64,000 bases of DNA, from NCBI GenBank assembly GCA_049889815.1, contig JBMHCR010000019.1:62001-126000 (forward strand), written 5' to 3'. This DNA is from JBPOFY01 sp049889815 (GTDB lineage Bacteria > Verrucomicrobiota > Verrucomicrobiia > Opitutales > Coraliomargaritaceae). A program made the position numbers and the translations under genes. This document shows, one piece after another, positions 44,232 to 53,058 of the stretch (the first letter of the stretch is position 1; each line of letters starts with the position of its first letter). The notes below the pieces were generated by a model. It had not been told where the DNA came from. It was given only the letters and a program-made list of their open reading frames with translations, and did no database searches.

Positions 44232-46017
44232 TTGCTCTATTACTCGAAGAATCTAACTGTACTACGCGGGTCACCTCGTCGATACTTGTCAACCCACCAA
44301 CTGCTTTAAGCATACCGTCCTCACGCATGAAGGTGACGCCCTTTTCTTTTAAATAATTGCTGAGTTTTGCGCTCGATTCATTGGCATCAATCCGCTCCCT
44401 CAGATCCGAGTCGATTCGAATGATCTCAGCCAAGCTAATTCGCCCACTGTAGCCTTTTTCTCCGCAAGCTTGGCATCCAACTGCTTCAAACACCTCAACC
44501 GGTTCTTGATTGGCGATCTTTCCTCCCATCTTTACGAATTCCTCTGGTTCTATAACTTTCTTTGATCGACAAACAGGGCATAGCCGGCGAGCAAGACGCT
44601 GCGCACTGAGACCTAAAAGGCTGCTGGATAGGAGGTAATTCGGGATTCCGAGATCGACCAAGCGTGGGACTGCGCTAATTGCATCATTGGTATGGAGCGT
44701 CGAAAAAACCAGGTGACCGGTGAGTGCGGCACGAATCATCAACTCTGCGGTCACTTGATCGCGAGTTTCGCCTACGAGAATTACGTCCGGGTCTTGGCGT
44801 AGCAGGGTGCGCAGCCCATTGGCAAAACTCAGCCCGATTTCATCCTTAATCTGCGTTTGCCGAATCAGCGGCAGGCGGTATTCGATCGGGTCTTCCAGAG
44901 TGAACACACTGCGCTCCTCCGCATCGACCATCGAGAGTAAGGTATACAGAGTGGTTGTCTTGCCACTACCGGTCGGGCCTGTGATCAAAAAGACTCCGTG
45001 GGGTTGGTCTAAAACATCTTCAAACTCGCTCTGCTGTGTTTGGGAAAAGCCGAGTGTGGCGAGCTCCAGCTTGAGGCGCGACTGATCCAGCAGGCGCATG
45101 ACGACACTCTCACCATTGGAGGAAGGCAAGCTAGACACACGGACATCGATCTCTTCGCCTCCCACAGCAAAGCGAATCCGGCCATCCTGTGGTAGTCGGT
45201 CTTCCGCTATATCCATACCCGCCAGAATTTTAAAGCGCGCTGTCAATGCGCTCTGGATCGCGCTGGGCAAGAGAAGCCCCTCTTCCAATACACCATCTAC
45301 CCGCAGGCGGATACGAAAGAAGCGCTCCTCGGGATGCAAATGCACATCACTCGCTTCCCGAGTGGCGGCATGCATGAGGATCTGCTCCGCCAGTCGGATC
45401 ATCGGCAGATCGTCTTGGCTTTGTTCGTTGAGTGCCTCTGCATCCATCTGGATGAAGGCCCCAACCGCCTCATAGAGCTCATCGCGTACCCTGTAGTTCC
45501 GGTTGATGGCTAGCCGAATATCCCTTTCGGAAGCGGGCAATACTTCAATCGTCCTTCGAGCGGCTGACTCGAGGCGTTTAATTGTTGGAAGGTCGAAGGG
45601 ATTCGCGCAGGCAATCCACAATCGACCGTCGCGCTCTGCAACCGGAATTGCCGTTAATTTTTCGCAGAGCTCCGCTGGAAGCGTGGAGCGTAGTCCCGCA
45701 TCGAGACTGAGGCGGCGAAGACTGAGTTGTTGCCCCTCTAATTGACCGTCCTGTATAAATTCAGTCGCCGTGCGCAATTGCCCGCGTACGGAGCGGAATT
45801 CGGAAAGTTCCTCGCCACTAACGAGGCCTAGGCGTTGCACGATCTCGGAAAAACTGAGTCCTAATCGGCTGCCTTCACGCCGCGCCAACTCAGCCTGCGA
45901 GGCGGTGAGGATATGCCTGGATAAAAGCCAGGCCTCCAAGTTTTCAGAGGCCTGGCCGTTTATCGATTGTTTTTGAGTGTTCGTTTCCAATGAGTTCGGA
46001 CTAGCCGCGGTGTCCAT
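44218..46017 (-). CDS. type II secretion/type IV pilus assembly ATPase GspE/PilB
   Basis: 599 residues. The N-terminal GspE domain (about 20-170) is followed by the ATPase. Walker A is GPTGSGKTT, the Asp box is LRQDPDVILVGETRD, the His box is TGHLVFSTLHTND, and the tetracysteine zinc site is CPVC plus CQAC. It powers extension of the pilus or pseudopilus. The gene is second in the operon, five bases after the major pilin gene. Confidence 0.94.
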   Translation of the reverse strand: MDTAASPNSLETNTQKQSINGQASENLEAWLLSRHILTASQAELARREGSRLGLSFSEIVQRLGLVSGEELSEFRSVRGQLRTATEFIQDGQLEGQQLSLRRLSLDAGLRSTLPAELCEKLTAIPVAERDGRLWIACANPFDLPTIKRLESAARRTIEVLPASERDIRLAINRNYRVRDELYEAVGAFIQMDAEALNEQSQDDLPMIRLAEQILMHAATREASDVHLHPEERFFRIRLRVDGVLEEGLLLPSAIQSALTARFKILAGMDIAEDRLPQDGRIRFAVGGEEIDVRVSSLPSSNGESVVMRLLDQSRLKLELATLGFSQTQQSEFEDVLDQPHGVFLITGPTGSGKTTTLYTLLSMVDAEERSVFTLEDPIEYRLPLIRQTQIKDEIGLSFANGLRTLLRQDPDVILVGETRDQVTAELMIRAALTGHLVFSTLHTNDAISAVPRLVDLGIPNYLLSSSLLGLSAQRLARRLCPVCRSKKVIEPEEFVKMGGKIANQEPVEVFEAVGCQACGEKGYSGRISLAEIIRIDSDLRERIDANESSAKLSNYLKEKGVTFMREDGMLKAVGGLTSIDEVTRVVQLDSSSNRANAEF

Positions 46018-46022
46018 CCAGC

Positions 46023-46742
46023 CTACTGATGGGCAACATAGAGATAGGCATCGTAGGTGTTGTCATTGTTATCAACGAACCAAGCATTTGCACCCTCTAT
46101 TGCCGTTAGAGGTGCACCTCCACCAACTAAAGACTCCCCGATTACATTGACGTCCCCTTGGACTGTATTTGGGAAAGGCCCATTAACTTTAGTCGCAAGG
46201 GCGGCAGCTTCTTGAATGGTCACGTTGGGCATGTAGAAATAGACGACTCGACTAGCGCGCCCCGCCGACTTAAAGATGAACGGGGCGGTACCATAGGCGG
46301 TAGCGTTTCCTCCGCCCGCATCCAGAGCATCAGTCGAGGAGTTAAGATGGCAGCCAATGGCCCACTCTTTTGCATCGGCATCCGTTCCCGCCGCTTCCCC
46401 GATTGTTGTCCGGACTGTCTCCATCAATTGCTCCTGCGAAGTGAGAAGGTCACCAAAGTTAGCATCTGCAGCAGCGATGGTTGTGCCGCCACTGGGGTCT
46501 GTGCGATAATCAATGACATCTAATGTCCCGTCTTCAGGGAAACGGTCGTAACGCTGGTAATAGCTGAGGGCGGCAGCTTTTGCAGTGTTCACGGATGCAA
46601 CTGCCGAGGTGACTTTGGCGTCACGAATCGATTCGATCACGCGAGGTGCCACGACTGCAGCTAGAATACCGATAATGGCCAAAACACCAATCATCTCGAT
46701 CAGTGTGAATCCTTCTTTTCGTTGTTTGGTTGTTGTATACAT
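46023..46742 (-). CDS. major prepilin-like protein
   Basis: 239 residues. The short leader YTTTKQRKEG precedes the cleavage motif G-FTLIEMIGVLAIIGILAAV with Glu5 of the mature chain, the typical type IV pilin or GspG start. The globular part is longer than in GspG and has a C-terminal segment rich in Asp and Asn (FVDNNDNTYDAY), possibly binding calcium. Being first in the operon and near a 377-base upstream region, it is probably the most abundant product. Confidence 0.87.
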   Translation of the reverse strand: MYTTTKQRKEGFTLIEMIGVLAIIGILAAVVAPRVIESIRDAKVTSAVASVNTAKAAALSYYQRYDRFPEDGTLDVIDYRTDPSGGTTIAAADANFGDLLTSQEQLMETVRTTIGEAAGTDADAKEWAIGCHLNSSTDALDAGGGNATAYGTAPFIFKSAGRASRVVYFYMPNVTIQEAAALATKVNGPFPNTVQGDVNVIGESLVGGGAPLTAIEGANAWFVDNNDNTYDAYLYVAHQ

Positions 46743-47119
46743 ATTGTTGTTTTTGGTTGGAGAAATCTTGGATCACTAGTCTAGATCACCTTGCCAGAAC
46801 TTTTTCTACTGTAAGAGCAAAGGACCCGCACCTCGGTCTCTGAACAGGTGCTCGCCGATTAAGCTGGAGCGCTATGATTGATTCGGGCATACAAAGAACT
46901 GCTAATCGTAAACTGGAGTCGCTTGACCAAACCCAACCATCGCTCAAGCGTCCAAATTTGCAAGTTTAAACCGCGTATAACAAGGTAGAGGGATCTCAAG
47001 AAAACCCCAGTCGGCTGAATGATTCGGATGATTGGGATTTCGACTCCCCTGTTCCCCAATTGCTAACTTAGGGAAATAGAATCGGGTCTGGGACTCGCCC
47101 CCTCCTGTGAGCGAAACCC
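46743..47119. other. intergenic region upstream of the prepilin operon
   Basis: 377 bases. It should hold the promoter of the prepilin operon, which reads away to the left, and the 3' end of the gene at 47120. I see no gene, no clear hairpin and no named regulatory site. A frame of 66 codons at 46859-47059 lacks protein-like composition. Confidence 0.4.
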
Positions 47120-47662
47120 TCACTCGCCGCGAATGTATTCTGGATGGAGAAGGATGTCGTCCTCGGTGTAGGAGATCTGGTCCGGACCTGAACTGCGGAG
47201 CTCGAGTTGAGCAGTACCAAGAGGATGGACGATGTAGGGCTGGCCCCAGCGATCGATGAGGCGGCGCCCTCCTTTGAGGATGGCGTGCTTGGGGTCGAGG
47301 TATTGGAGCCCTTCGGGGTTGCTGCCGGTGAGGTATGCAGTGAGTTGCTCGTTGGTAGAGACGTGGCGGGTATCGAGATTTTTGAAGAGACGATGCATGC
47401 CGTCGACCATGCGGCCGACGAGCTGGAGATCTTGCGCGCCAGTGGTATTGGCAGAGCCGTGGCCTTCGAGAAATTGATTGCCTAAGTGAGTGAGGGGAGA
47501 GGTTTCGACTGCGTCAATCGGTGGCGCCTCGTTGGTCGTCGGTACTTGCTCGAAAGAAACTTCGTCTGTGGCTAGTGGATAATGGGTAGTGGATAGTAGG
47601 AAGTAAGCGACGATGATAACGAAGGCGATAAGCGAAAGGAGGATGGTGGTACGGGGCTTCAT
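47120..47662 (-). CDS. membrane-anchored protein with GspG-like C-terminus
   Basis: 180 residues. An N-terminal membrane helix at about 6-24 is not a prepilin signal. The C-terminus reads DRWGQPYIVHPLGTAQ and then GPDQISYTEDDI, which strongly recalls the DxWGxPY and GPDxxxGTxDDI calcium-binding end of GspG major pseudopilins. A middle segment contains DLQLVGRMVDGMHRLF. Codons about 21-30 (near TTHYPLAT) are encoded by a period-7 array. It follows DUF1501 by 241 bases on the same strand and may belong to the DUF1800-DUF1501 unit. Function unknown. Confidence 0.7.
   Translation of the reverse strand: MKPRTTILLSLIAFVIIVAYFLLSTTHYPLATDEVSFEQVPTTNEAPPIDAVETSPLTHLGNQFLEGHGSANTTGAQDLQLVGRMVDGMHRLFKNLDTRHVSTNEQLTAYLTGSNPEGLQYLDPKHAILKGGRRLIDRWGQPYIVHPLGTAQLELRSSGPDQISYTEDDILLHPEYIRGE
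47573..47600. repeat. period-7 array inside a coding region
   Basis: Units TAGTGGA, TAATGGG, TAGTGGA and TAGTAGG repeat every 7 bases. They fall within codons 21-30 of the gene at 47120 and encode the linker after its membrane helix. Confidence 0.75.
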
Positions 47663-47676
47663 GGTGGCGACTATGT

Positions 47677-47796
47677 CTTACTCTTAATCCTAATCTCAAT
47701 CTCTCTTTTATCTCACACGGAGACACCGAGGCACGGAGGTTTTTTGATGGGGATCTTTATGAACCGCTCGGGTCGAGGGATTAAGATTAAGACTGG
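47677..47796. repeat. composite period-6 and period-8 arrays
   Basis: The left arm at 47677-47706 is CTTACT, CTTAAT, CCTAAT, CTCAAT, CTCTCT (period 6). The right arm at 47779-47796 is GATTAA, GATTAA, GACTGG, the inverse orientation. Between them, 47715-47738 holds ACACGGAG, ACACCGAG, GCACGGAG (period 8). The block fills most of the gap between DUF1501 and the GspG-like-tail gene. Confidence 0.7.
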
Positions 47797-47903
47797 GTAA
47801 ATCCTCTCCTACGGAAAATGATCCTGCTATAGAGCACCCTGTTTAATTTAACAGGTGCAGGGCGGACCCGCCGACGCGTGTCCCTCCAGAGAGGAAACAA
47901 AGG

Positions 47904-49316
47904 CTAGGAGATAAAGCCGATGTCGGGCTCGGTGGAGAAATTGCCAATATTTGGCAGGACCATGTCCATGTCGGAATTCGAAACACCGAACCAGAGGGAC
48001 ATTTCCTCGTAAAATTTATCGACTGAGGTGCTTGGGAGCATACGGCCGCCGAAGCCAACGTCGTCTGCTCCATTGATAGAAAGATCAGGGAAGGTGCCAA
48101 AGATCTTACCGCCGTCGATCGGGCCACCCCAGACCATTTGATTGCCACCCCAAGCGTGGTCAGTGCCACGCCCGTTGGAGCGGAGGGTGCGTCCGAAATC
48201 GGATGCGGTGTAGCTGATGACCTCGTTGGCTACCCCAAAAGTTTCGAGCGCCCGCTGGTAAGCAGCGATCGATTCGGAGATTTCTGCGAGCATACCGGAT
48301 TGTGTATTGAGGAGCTCGCCGTGGTGATCCCAACCGGCACGCTGTACGAAAATGGTGCTACGGCGAAGGCCGAGTTGCTCGCGCGCCTTGATGGTCTTGG
48401 CAGCTGCCAGAAGCTGGTCTGCGAAGTTGTTGTCAGGGAAGTAGGATGCGACTGCAGAGTCGTCGATATCTTGGTAGACAGCGTTGAAATCGGCCTGTGC
48501 GATGTGTGAGTTGCGCACATGGGTAGCAAAAGCATCCTGCATCAAGTTGTTGTAGGTATTGCTGAGCAGTCCATCGACACCGACGTTTTTGCGACGGGCG
48601 GTAGCATCGAATGCGGAGGGCAGAAGTGCGCCGTTTTGCGTGATCGCGAACTGCAGGGTATCCCGGCCGACTTGGAAAACATTATTACCCGCCAATGAAA
48701 TCGACATTGAGGTGGCGCCGGTGTTCAGGTCGGAGTGGAGCACATCTGCCATGCGCCCTGCCCAACCGTTGAGCTCGGAGAGTCCTTGTGGGACGGAGGT
48801 CTGCCACTGGGTGATTTGATCGCTGTGGGAGAAGAGCGATTTAGGCAGTGGGGTATTACCAGCCTTATATTCTGCCAAGGTAGTCGGTTGCACGAGCGTA
48901 CCAACGTTACTGATAAAGGAAAGGCGACGACCGGAGCCCGAAAAGGCGCCCGTACCGTTGAACATATCCGCGAGACCCTGGCAGCTCGGGTGGAGACCGT
49001 ACTGATTGCCATCACCCGCCCCACTCTGATGAATCGGGATCAAGGAGTTCTTGGCCAGTGCAAGATTCGAGCGGGACGCGTTGTAGGTGTTGTAGCCGGA
49101 GTTATCGCGGCGCACCAGCATGTTAAAGCTATCATTGCCGCCTGCAAGAAGGATACAAACGATGGTCTTGCAGTCACCTCCGACAGAGAGATTCGCTGCG
49201 GCAGCTTGGTTGGCGAGCTTGAGGTTAAGGAGACTGGTAAGCACCGACATAGAGCCGATTGCGGCACAAGGGGCTTCACCGAGGAATTGACGACGACTGA
49301 GGATACGTTTGGTCAT
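47904..49316 (-). CDS. DUF1501-domain protein, Tat-type export signal
   Basis: 470 residues. The N-terminus has a twin-arginine-like SRRQFLGEAPCAAIG motif with a hydrophobic stretch after it. DUF1501 is a sulfatase/phosphatase-superfamily-like fold. Visible family pieces are VCILLAGGNDSFNMLV, SHSDQITQWQT, FVQRAGWDHHGEL and SDFGRTLRSNGRGTDHAWGG. It is paired with DUF1800 (26 bases upstream), an arrangement common in Planctomycetota and Verrucomicrobiota. Substrate unknown; surface polymer handling is often supposed but unproven. Confidence 0.92.
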   Translation of the reverse strand: MTKRILSRRQFLGEAPCAAIGSMSVLTSLLNLKLANQAAAANLSVGGDCKTIVCILLAGGNDSFNMLVRRDNSGYNTYNASRSNLALAKNSLIPIHQSGAGDGNQYGLHPSCQGLADMFNGTGAFSGSGRRLSFISNVGTLVQPTTLAEYKAGNTPLPKSLFSHSDQITQWQTSVPQGLSELNGWAGRMADVLHSDLNTGATSMSISLAGNNVFQVGRDTLQFAITQNGALLPSAFDATARRKNVGVDGLLSNTYNNLMQDAFATHVRNSHIAQADFNAVYQDIDDSAVASYFPDNNFADQLLAAAKTIKAREQLGLRRSTIFVQRAGWDHHGELLNTQSGMLAEISESIAAYQRALETFGVANEVISYTASDFGRTLRSNGRGTDHAWGGNQMVWGGPIDGGKIFGTFPDLSINGADDVGFGGRMLPSTSVDKFYEEMSLWFGVSNSDMDMVLPNIGNFSTEPDIGFIS

Positions 49317-49342
49317 GGCTACAAAATAGTGAGATAGAGAGC

Positions 49343-52135
49343 TTACTTGAGGCAGGAACCTTCGGGTGAAACAAGGACAAGGTATGCAGCGAGTCGGGCG
49401 CGGTCAGTTAGGTTGGACTCAGCCGCGAGTGCAGTAGTAATCGCCTCACGACTGTCGGTACTGAGGGTGCCGGCGCAGTAGAGCAAAGACAGATGATCCA
49501 GCAGCGCAGGAATGTCGTTGGCGAGGGCACGAAGCTCGGAGAGATCCTCCGAAAAGTTGTATCCATTTAAGTTGAAGCCCTGTTCACACATACGCCATAT
49601 CCAGTTCGGGAAGGAAATCGATGAATATGAGTTCACGATGCCGAAGGCGGGCGAATCGAGATCATTATCAGCCAAAGTACCGAAGAGCTGGTAGTCGGGG
49701 CGGTAGAAATTGAATACAGACGGTGAGCGCATGGGCTCTTGCAGGGTCTCGCGCTCATGGTTGCCCCAGTCCCAAGTCATGAGTCCCTGGTGTCTATCTA
49801 ACTTGAGTATGCGCGCGAGGTGCATGTGGCGGACTAGGGGCTCGCGGAGCTGACCGAAATGCGGTGTGGCGAGGTGCTCGAATGGGTCACGGGCTTCGCG
49901 GTCGAGGTAGATTGCACGGACCACAGCTTCGAGGTCCCCAGTGGTCCCGTTACCATTGTTCACGAAAACGTCGGCAACGCGCTCGACATACTCGGGAGAT
50001 GGGTTGGAAGTAATCAAAAACTGGATCAACTGACGGCAAATAAAAGGCGCAGTATTTGGGTGTCGGGTCAGGTGGTAAACCACATCTTCAACGTCGCGCA
50101 TGGCATTCGCATTGGACCAGCCGCGAGCCGGGATCGTGTGGTAGTTACCGTTGCCCGTGACGATTTTCTTGGAACCAAAATCGTGCTCGGAAGCATACAG
50201 CTTCATGGGAGTGATCATGTACTGGTGCTGGCTGTCACCATCGTCGCGCCAGCCGGATCCAAATGAGGTATTGCTATTTGTTCGTGAGGCGTAGCCCACG
50301 CCTGTGAAGACTCTCGCCAGCTCAGTAATATCACTATTTCCGTAGGTTGGGATGGGCTCACCCTGGTCATCCAGTTTTCGGGAGCCATCCTTATTCAACT
50401 CCCACAAACCGATGGAAAAAAGCTGCATGATCTCGCGAGCGTAATTTTCGTCTGGAAAACGAAGCGCGGCTGGGTCGGCCTTGCGATTTCCCAGATGGCT
50501 AAGATACTCACCCATTATTGGGCTGAGGGAGACTTGAAGCAAGAGGTCCTCATAGTTACCGAAAGCGTGCTCAATCATGAGGTCGTAATACGCAGCGATT
50601 GAACGTGGTTGATTTGCGAGTGTCCCTGTCCGAGCAGCGACCAGAATTTGGCTGAGTGCAAAGGCCACACGTTGCCGAAGTTGGTCTTCGGACTGAAGCG
50701 CGACACGCATCCACGCGGTAGTGTAGTTGGAGCCGCCAACAAAAGCGTTGCCGCCCCCGCTGTTGACTTGGTAGCCATAGCGGCGCCCTGCTTTAAAGTC
50801 TGCCTTGATGGTATCGATGTAGGGACGCGTGTAGGAGGCGGGTAGCGAAATCTGTTCGTCGATCCATGCCTCTGCGCCGATGCGAGCGACGTAGTCAACT
50901 TCGTCACGATCAGCAGGACCGAACGTGCCCTGCAATAACAAGCGAGCAGCTTGTGCTTGCGTCATACGTTGTTCATCGCTCGTACGCAGGTAAATTTCAT
51001 TGAAGGCAGCGAGGTCACCATCGAGCGTGACATCCGGGTTTTCGTCGCCATCGGTGTCATATGCCTTCGGCTTCGAGACCGAATTGCTATCGCCTACACC
51101 GCTGCCAAAGCCAAGCATCGGCTCGAGCCAGTCGGGTACTTGATCGCTATCGCGATCGTTGGCTGCGTTGGCCAACTGGAAAAATCCGCTATTTCCCGAA
51201 ATCGGGACGTTGAGTTCCCAGCGATCGCCGTTTGCGGTGGGTGTGCCCGAAAGCGCGGCAGGAGTGTCGCTGCCTAGATTTGCGAAGGCCATCGGCATGC
51301 CAGGGCGTTGATCGAGACGATTCCAAGAAAGAGTAACGGTGTTCCAAGGGCCTGGACGGATCTCAAATTCGGGGGAGTTTTCGGGGTCGTAGGGGTCGGT
51401 GCCGAAACTTGCTTCTATCTTATTGTTCACACCGTCGCCGTCCGAGTCTGACTCTGGGTCGATATCCCAAGCACGATAAATTGCCTCCCAGACATCCGGC
51501 AGTCCATTATCGTCGCCGTCATATCCGGCAGGGTCCATAGTGTAGTTAGCCGGGAGTAAATTCCCACCCGTCGTAGGGGGCTCACCCTCTCCTTGATACC
51601 TTACCTCAAGCAGCGGCGGACTGCCGCTCTCGCTGGAGCCAAAGGCAACGTCATTGCCACCAGAGTCCATTTTGACGATCACAGTGTAGGTACCGTTGCC
51701 AGTGACCAGCGAATCGACGTCGACACTGATCGTCGCGCCATCACCGATACTACCGCTACGCACGCCGACTTGCGCTCGTGTCTCAGGTGCATTACCAGCG
51801 CTAATGCTACTCTCCGTCCAGTTGCTACTGGAACCGCGGTAGAATCGAAGTGTGCCACTCCCTGGATCGATCGACTCCGTCATTTTAAGGGTTGAACCGA
51901 CAATCACACCACCAGACGGGATGCCAGAGACACTGAATTTCATGTAGACCGTTCGGACCCGGCTACCTTGCTCGATGCGTAAGGCAGTGTTTTCCTGTCG
52001 CGTCGTGCCCTCAATATAAAGGTCTTCTACCGGTGTGAAAACAAGGGTTGTCTGCTGCGCGTATAAGGCAGCAGGCAGGGAGCCGAGAAGCAGCAGTTGA
52101 AACGCGAGGCGGATGGACGCTGACAGGTGTTTCAT
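49343..52135 (-). CDS. DUF1800-domain protein with CBM96/DNRLRE-like N-terminus
   Basis: 930 residues. The signal peptide ends near LYAQ at 27. Residues about 30-180 form a beta-sandwich of the DNRLRE/CBM96 kind (YIEGTTRQENTALRIEQGS, VYMKFSVSGI), a probable carbohydrate- or surface-binding module. Residues about 205-255 hold calcium loops (DGDDNGLPDVWE, DPESDSDGDGVNN). The DUF1800 domain occupies about 400-920, with LLQGTFGPADRDEV, ARIGAEAWIDEQ, NYAREIMQLFSIGLWEL and FICRQLIQFL. It is the promoter-proximal gene of the pair with DUF1501. Confidence 0.9.
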   Translation of the reverse strand: MKHLSASIRLAFQLLLLGSLPAALYAQQTTLVFTPVEDLYIEGTTRQENTALRIEQGSRVRTVYMKFSVSGIPSGGVIVGSTLKMTESIDPGSGTLRFYRGSSSNWTESSISAGNAPETRAQVGVRSGSIGDGATISVDVDSLVTGNGTYTVIVKMDSGGNDVAFGSSESGSPPLLEVRYQGEGEPPTTGGNLLPANYTMDPAGYDGDDNGLPDVWEAIYRAWDIDPESDSDGDGVNNKIEASFGTDPYDPENSPEFEIRPGPWNTVTLSWNRLDQRPGMPMAFANLGSDTPAALSGTPTANGDRWELNVPISGNSGFFQLANAANDRDSDQVPDWLEPMLGFGSGVGDSNSVSKPKAYDTDGDENPDVTLDGDLAAFNEIYLRTSDEQRMTQAQAARLLLQGTFGPADRDEVDYVARIGAEAWIDEQISLPASYTRPYIDTIKADFKAGRRYGYQVNSGGGNAFVGGSNYTTAWMRVALQSEDQLRQRVAFALSQILVAARTGTLANQPRSIAAYYDLMIEHAFGNYEDLLLQVSLSPIMGEYLSHLGNRKADPAALRFPDENYAREIMQLFSIGLWELNKDGSRKLDDQGEPIPTYGNSDITELARVFTGVGYASRTNSNTSFGSGWRDDGDSQHQYMITPMKLYASEHDFGSKKIVTGNGNYHTIPARGWSNANAMRDVEDVVYHLTRHPNTAPFICRQLIQFLITSNPSPEYVERVADVFVNNGNGTTGDLEAVVRAIYLDREARDPFEHLATPHFGQLREPLVRHMHLARILKLDRHQGLMTWDWGNHERETLQEPMRSPSVFNFYRPDYQLFGTLADNDLDSPAFGIVNSYSSISFPNWIWRMCEQGFNLNGYNFSEDLSELRALANDIPALLDHLSLLYCAGTLSTDSREAITTALAAESNLTDRARLAAYLVLVSPEGSCLK

Positions 52136-52451
52136 GGAATGTGGAGGTTGGCAGAAAATGGAGAGTTGATGGAAGTTAGAGAGGGTTGCCTGGCTGGTAG
52201 AAAATTAGGCAAAAAACTTGAAAGAAAAGCGACTCAGGGACCGCGCTGCTAAACGCGCTGCGCTCAACGCGTCAAAGCTACACACTGGTAAGCGCTTAGC
52301 TAATGTCAGCAAAACTCGTCGATTGCCCTCTAGCAAAGTCGGATTCGTTGGATCTGTCAAGCAGCACCGAAGACTGCTAAACCCTCATTCTTAGAGCCAA
52401 AAAGGTGCACGGGTACGTCTGTGCGGCTCTTTTGAAAATTTTACAATCGGA
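52136..52451. other. intergenic region between DUF1800 and the glycine-zipper lipoprotein gene
   Basis: 316 bases. It should hold the DUF1800 promoter on the minus strand. At 52393-52430 there is an imperfect hairpin (AGAGCC and GGCTCT with an inner GCAC/GTGC pairing); it could end transcription of the lipoprotein gene, but on the minus strand no T run follows. I see no gene. Confidence 0.35.
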
Positions 52452-53003
52452 CTACTGCCGGTTCTCTAGCCGCTCCAATTCAGCGAGCTCTTCTTGAGCC
52501 TTGGCGATACGCTCCTGAGCCTCCTGAATGCGACGTGCGCGCTCCTGCGATTCTTCGTAGGCCCTTATCTTAGCGGCGAGTTCTGCCTCGATCCGAGCCG
52601 CTTCGCGCTCGGCCGCGGCGACGTCGGATGAAGTCGCATTGCGGGCGATTTCGTCGCGCACCTTTTGTGCTTCGAGGGCCTTCATTTCACCCTCAAGTTT
52701 GTTCTGTGCGGCGACTTCTTGCTCGTAGTCGTATTGGCGTTGTGCCTCTGCTGCTTCAAGCTCTTCTCTTTGCTTGTCGATGGAAGTACCAGCGGCGCGA
52801 CCTAACGCGCCACCGATGACCGCACCGGCAATGATATTACCATTACCACCATCGCCCATCTGAGCACCGGCGATACCGCCAAGGATCGCGCCAGCGACAA
52901 TTCCAATATCATGGCCACTGGTGCTACTGCTTCCGGTAGAAGCGCAGGCACCAAACCATAGGGCTGAAAGCAAAAGCAAAGGTGCTATGATATGTCTACT
53001 CAT
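52452..53003 (-). CDS. glycine-zipper lipoprotein with coiled coil
   Basis: 183 residues. The lipobox LWFGAC makes Cys20 the mature start. Residues about 34-68 form a glycine zipper (GIVAGAILGGIAGAQMG and later GAVIGGALGRAAG), as in small outer-membrane proteins. The remainder, about 75-180, is a long highly charged coiled coil (AEREAARIEAELAAKI.AYEESQERARR). A stabilising or anchoring role in the outer membrane is likely. It is 55 bases downstream of a second exported protein gene. Confidence 0.82.
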   Translation of the reverse strand: MSRHIIAPLLLLSALWFGACASTGSSSTSGHDIGIVAGAILGGIAGAQMGDGGNGNIIAGAVIGGALGRAAGTSIDKQREELEAAEAQRQYDYEQEVAAQNKLEGEMKALEAQKVRDEIARNATSSDVAAAEREAARIEAELAAKIRAYEESQERARRIQEAQERIAKAQEELAELERLENRQ

Positions 53004-53058
53004 AATAAAAAGACTAAATGGATGAATCTAAAATGCAATCGCGAGCTCTCAGAGTTTG

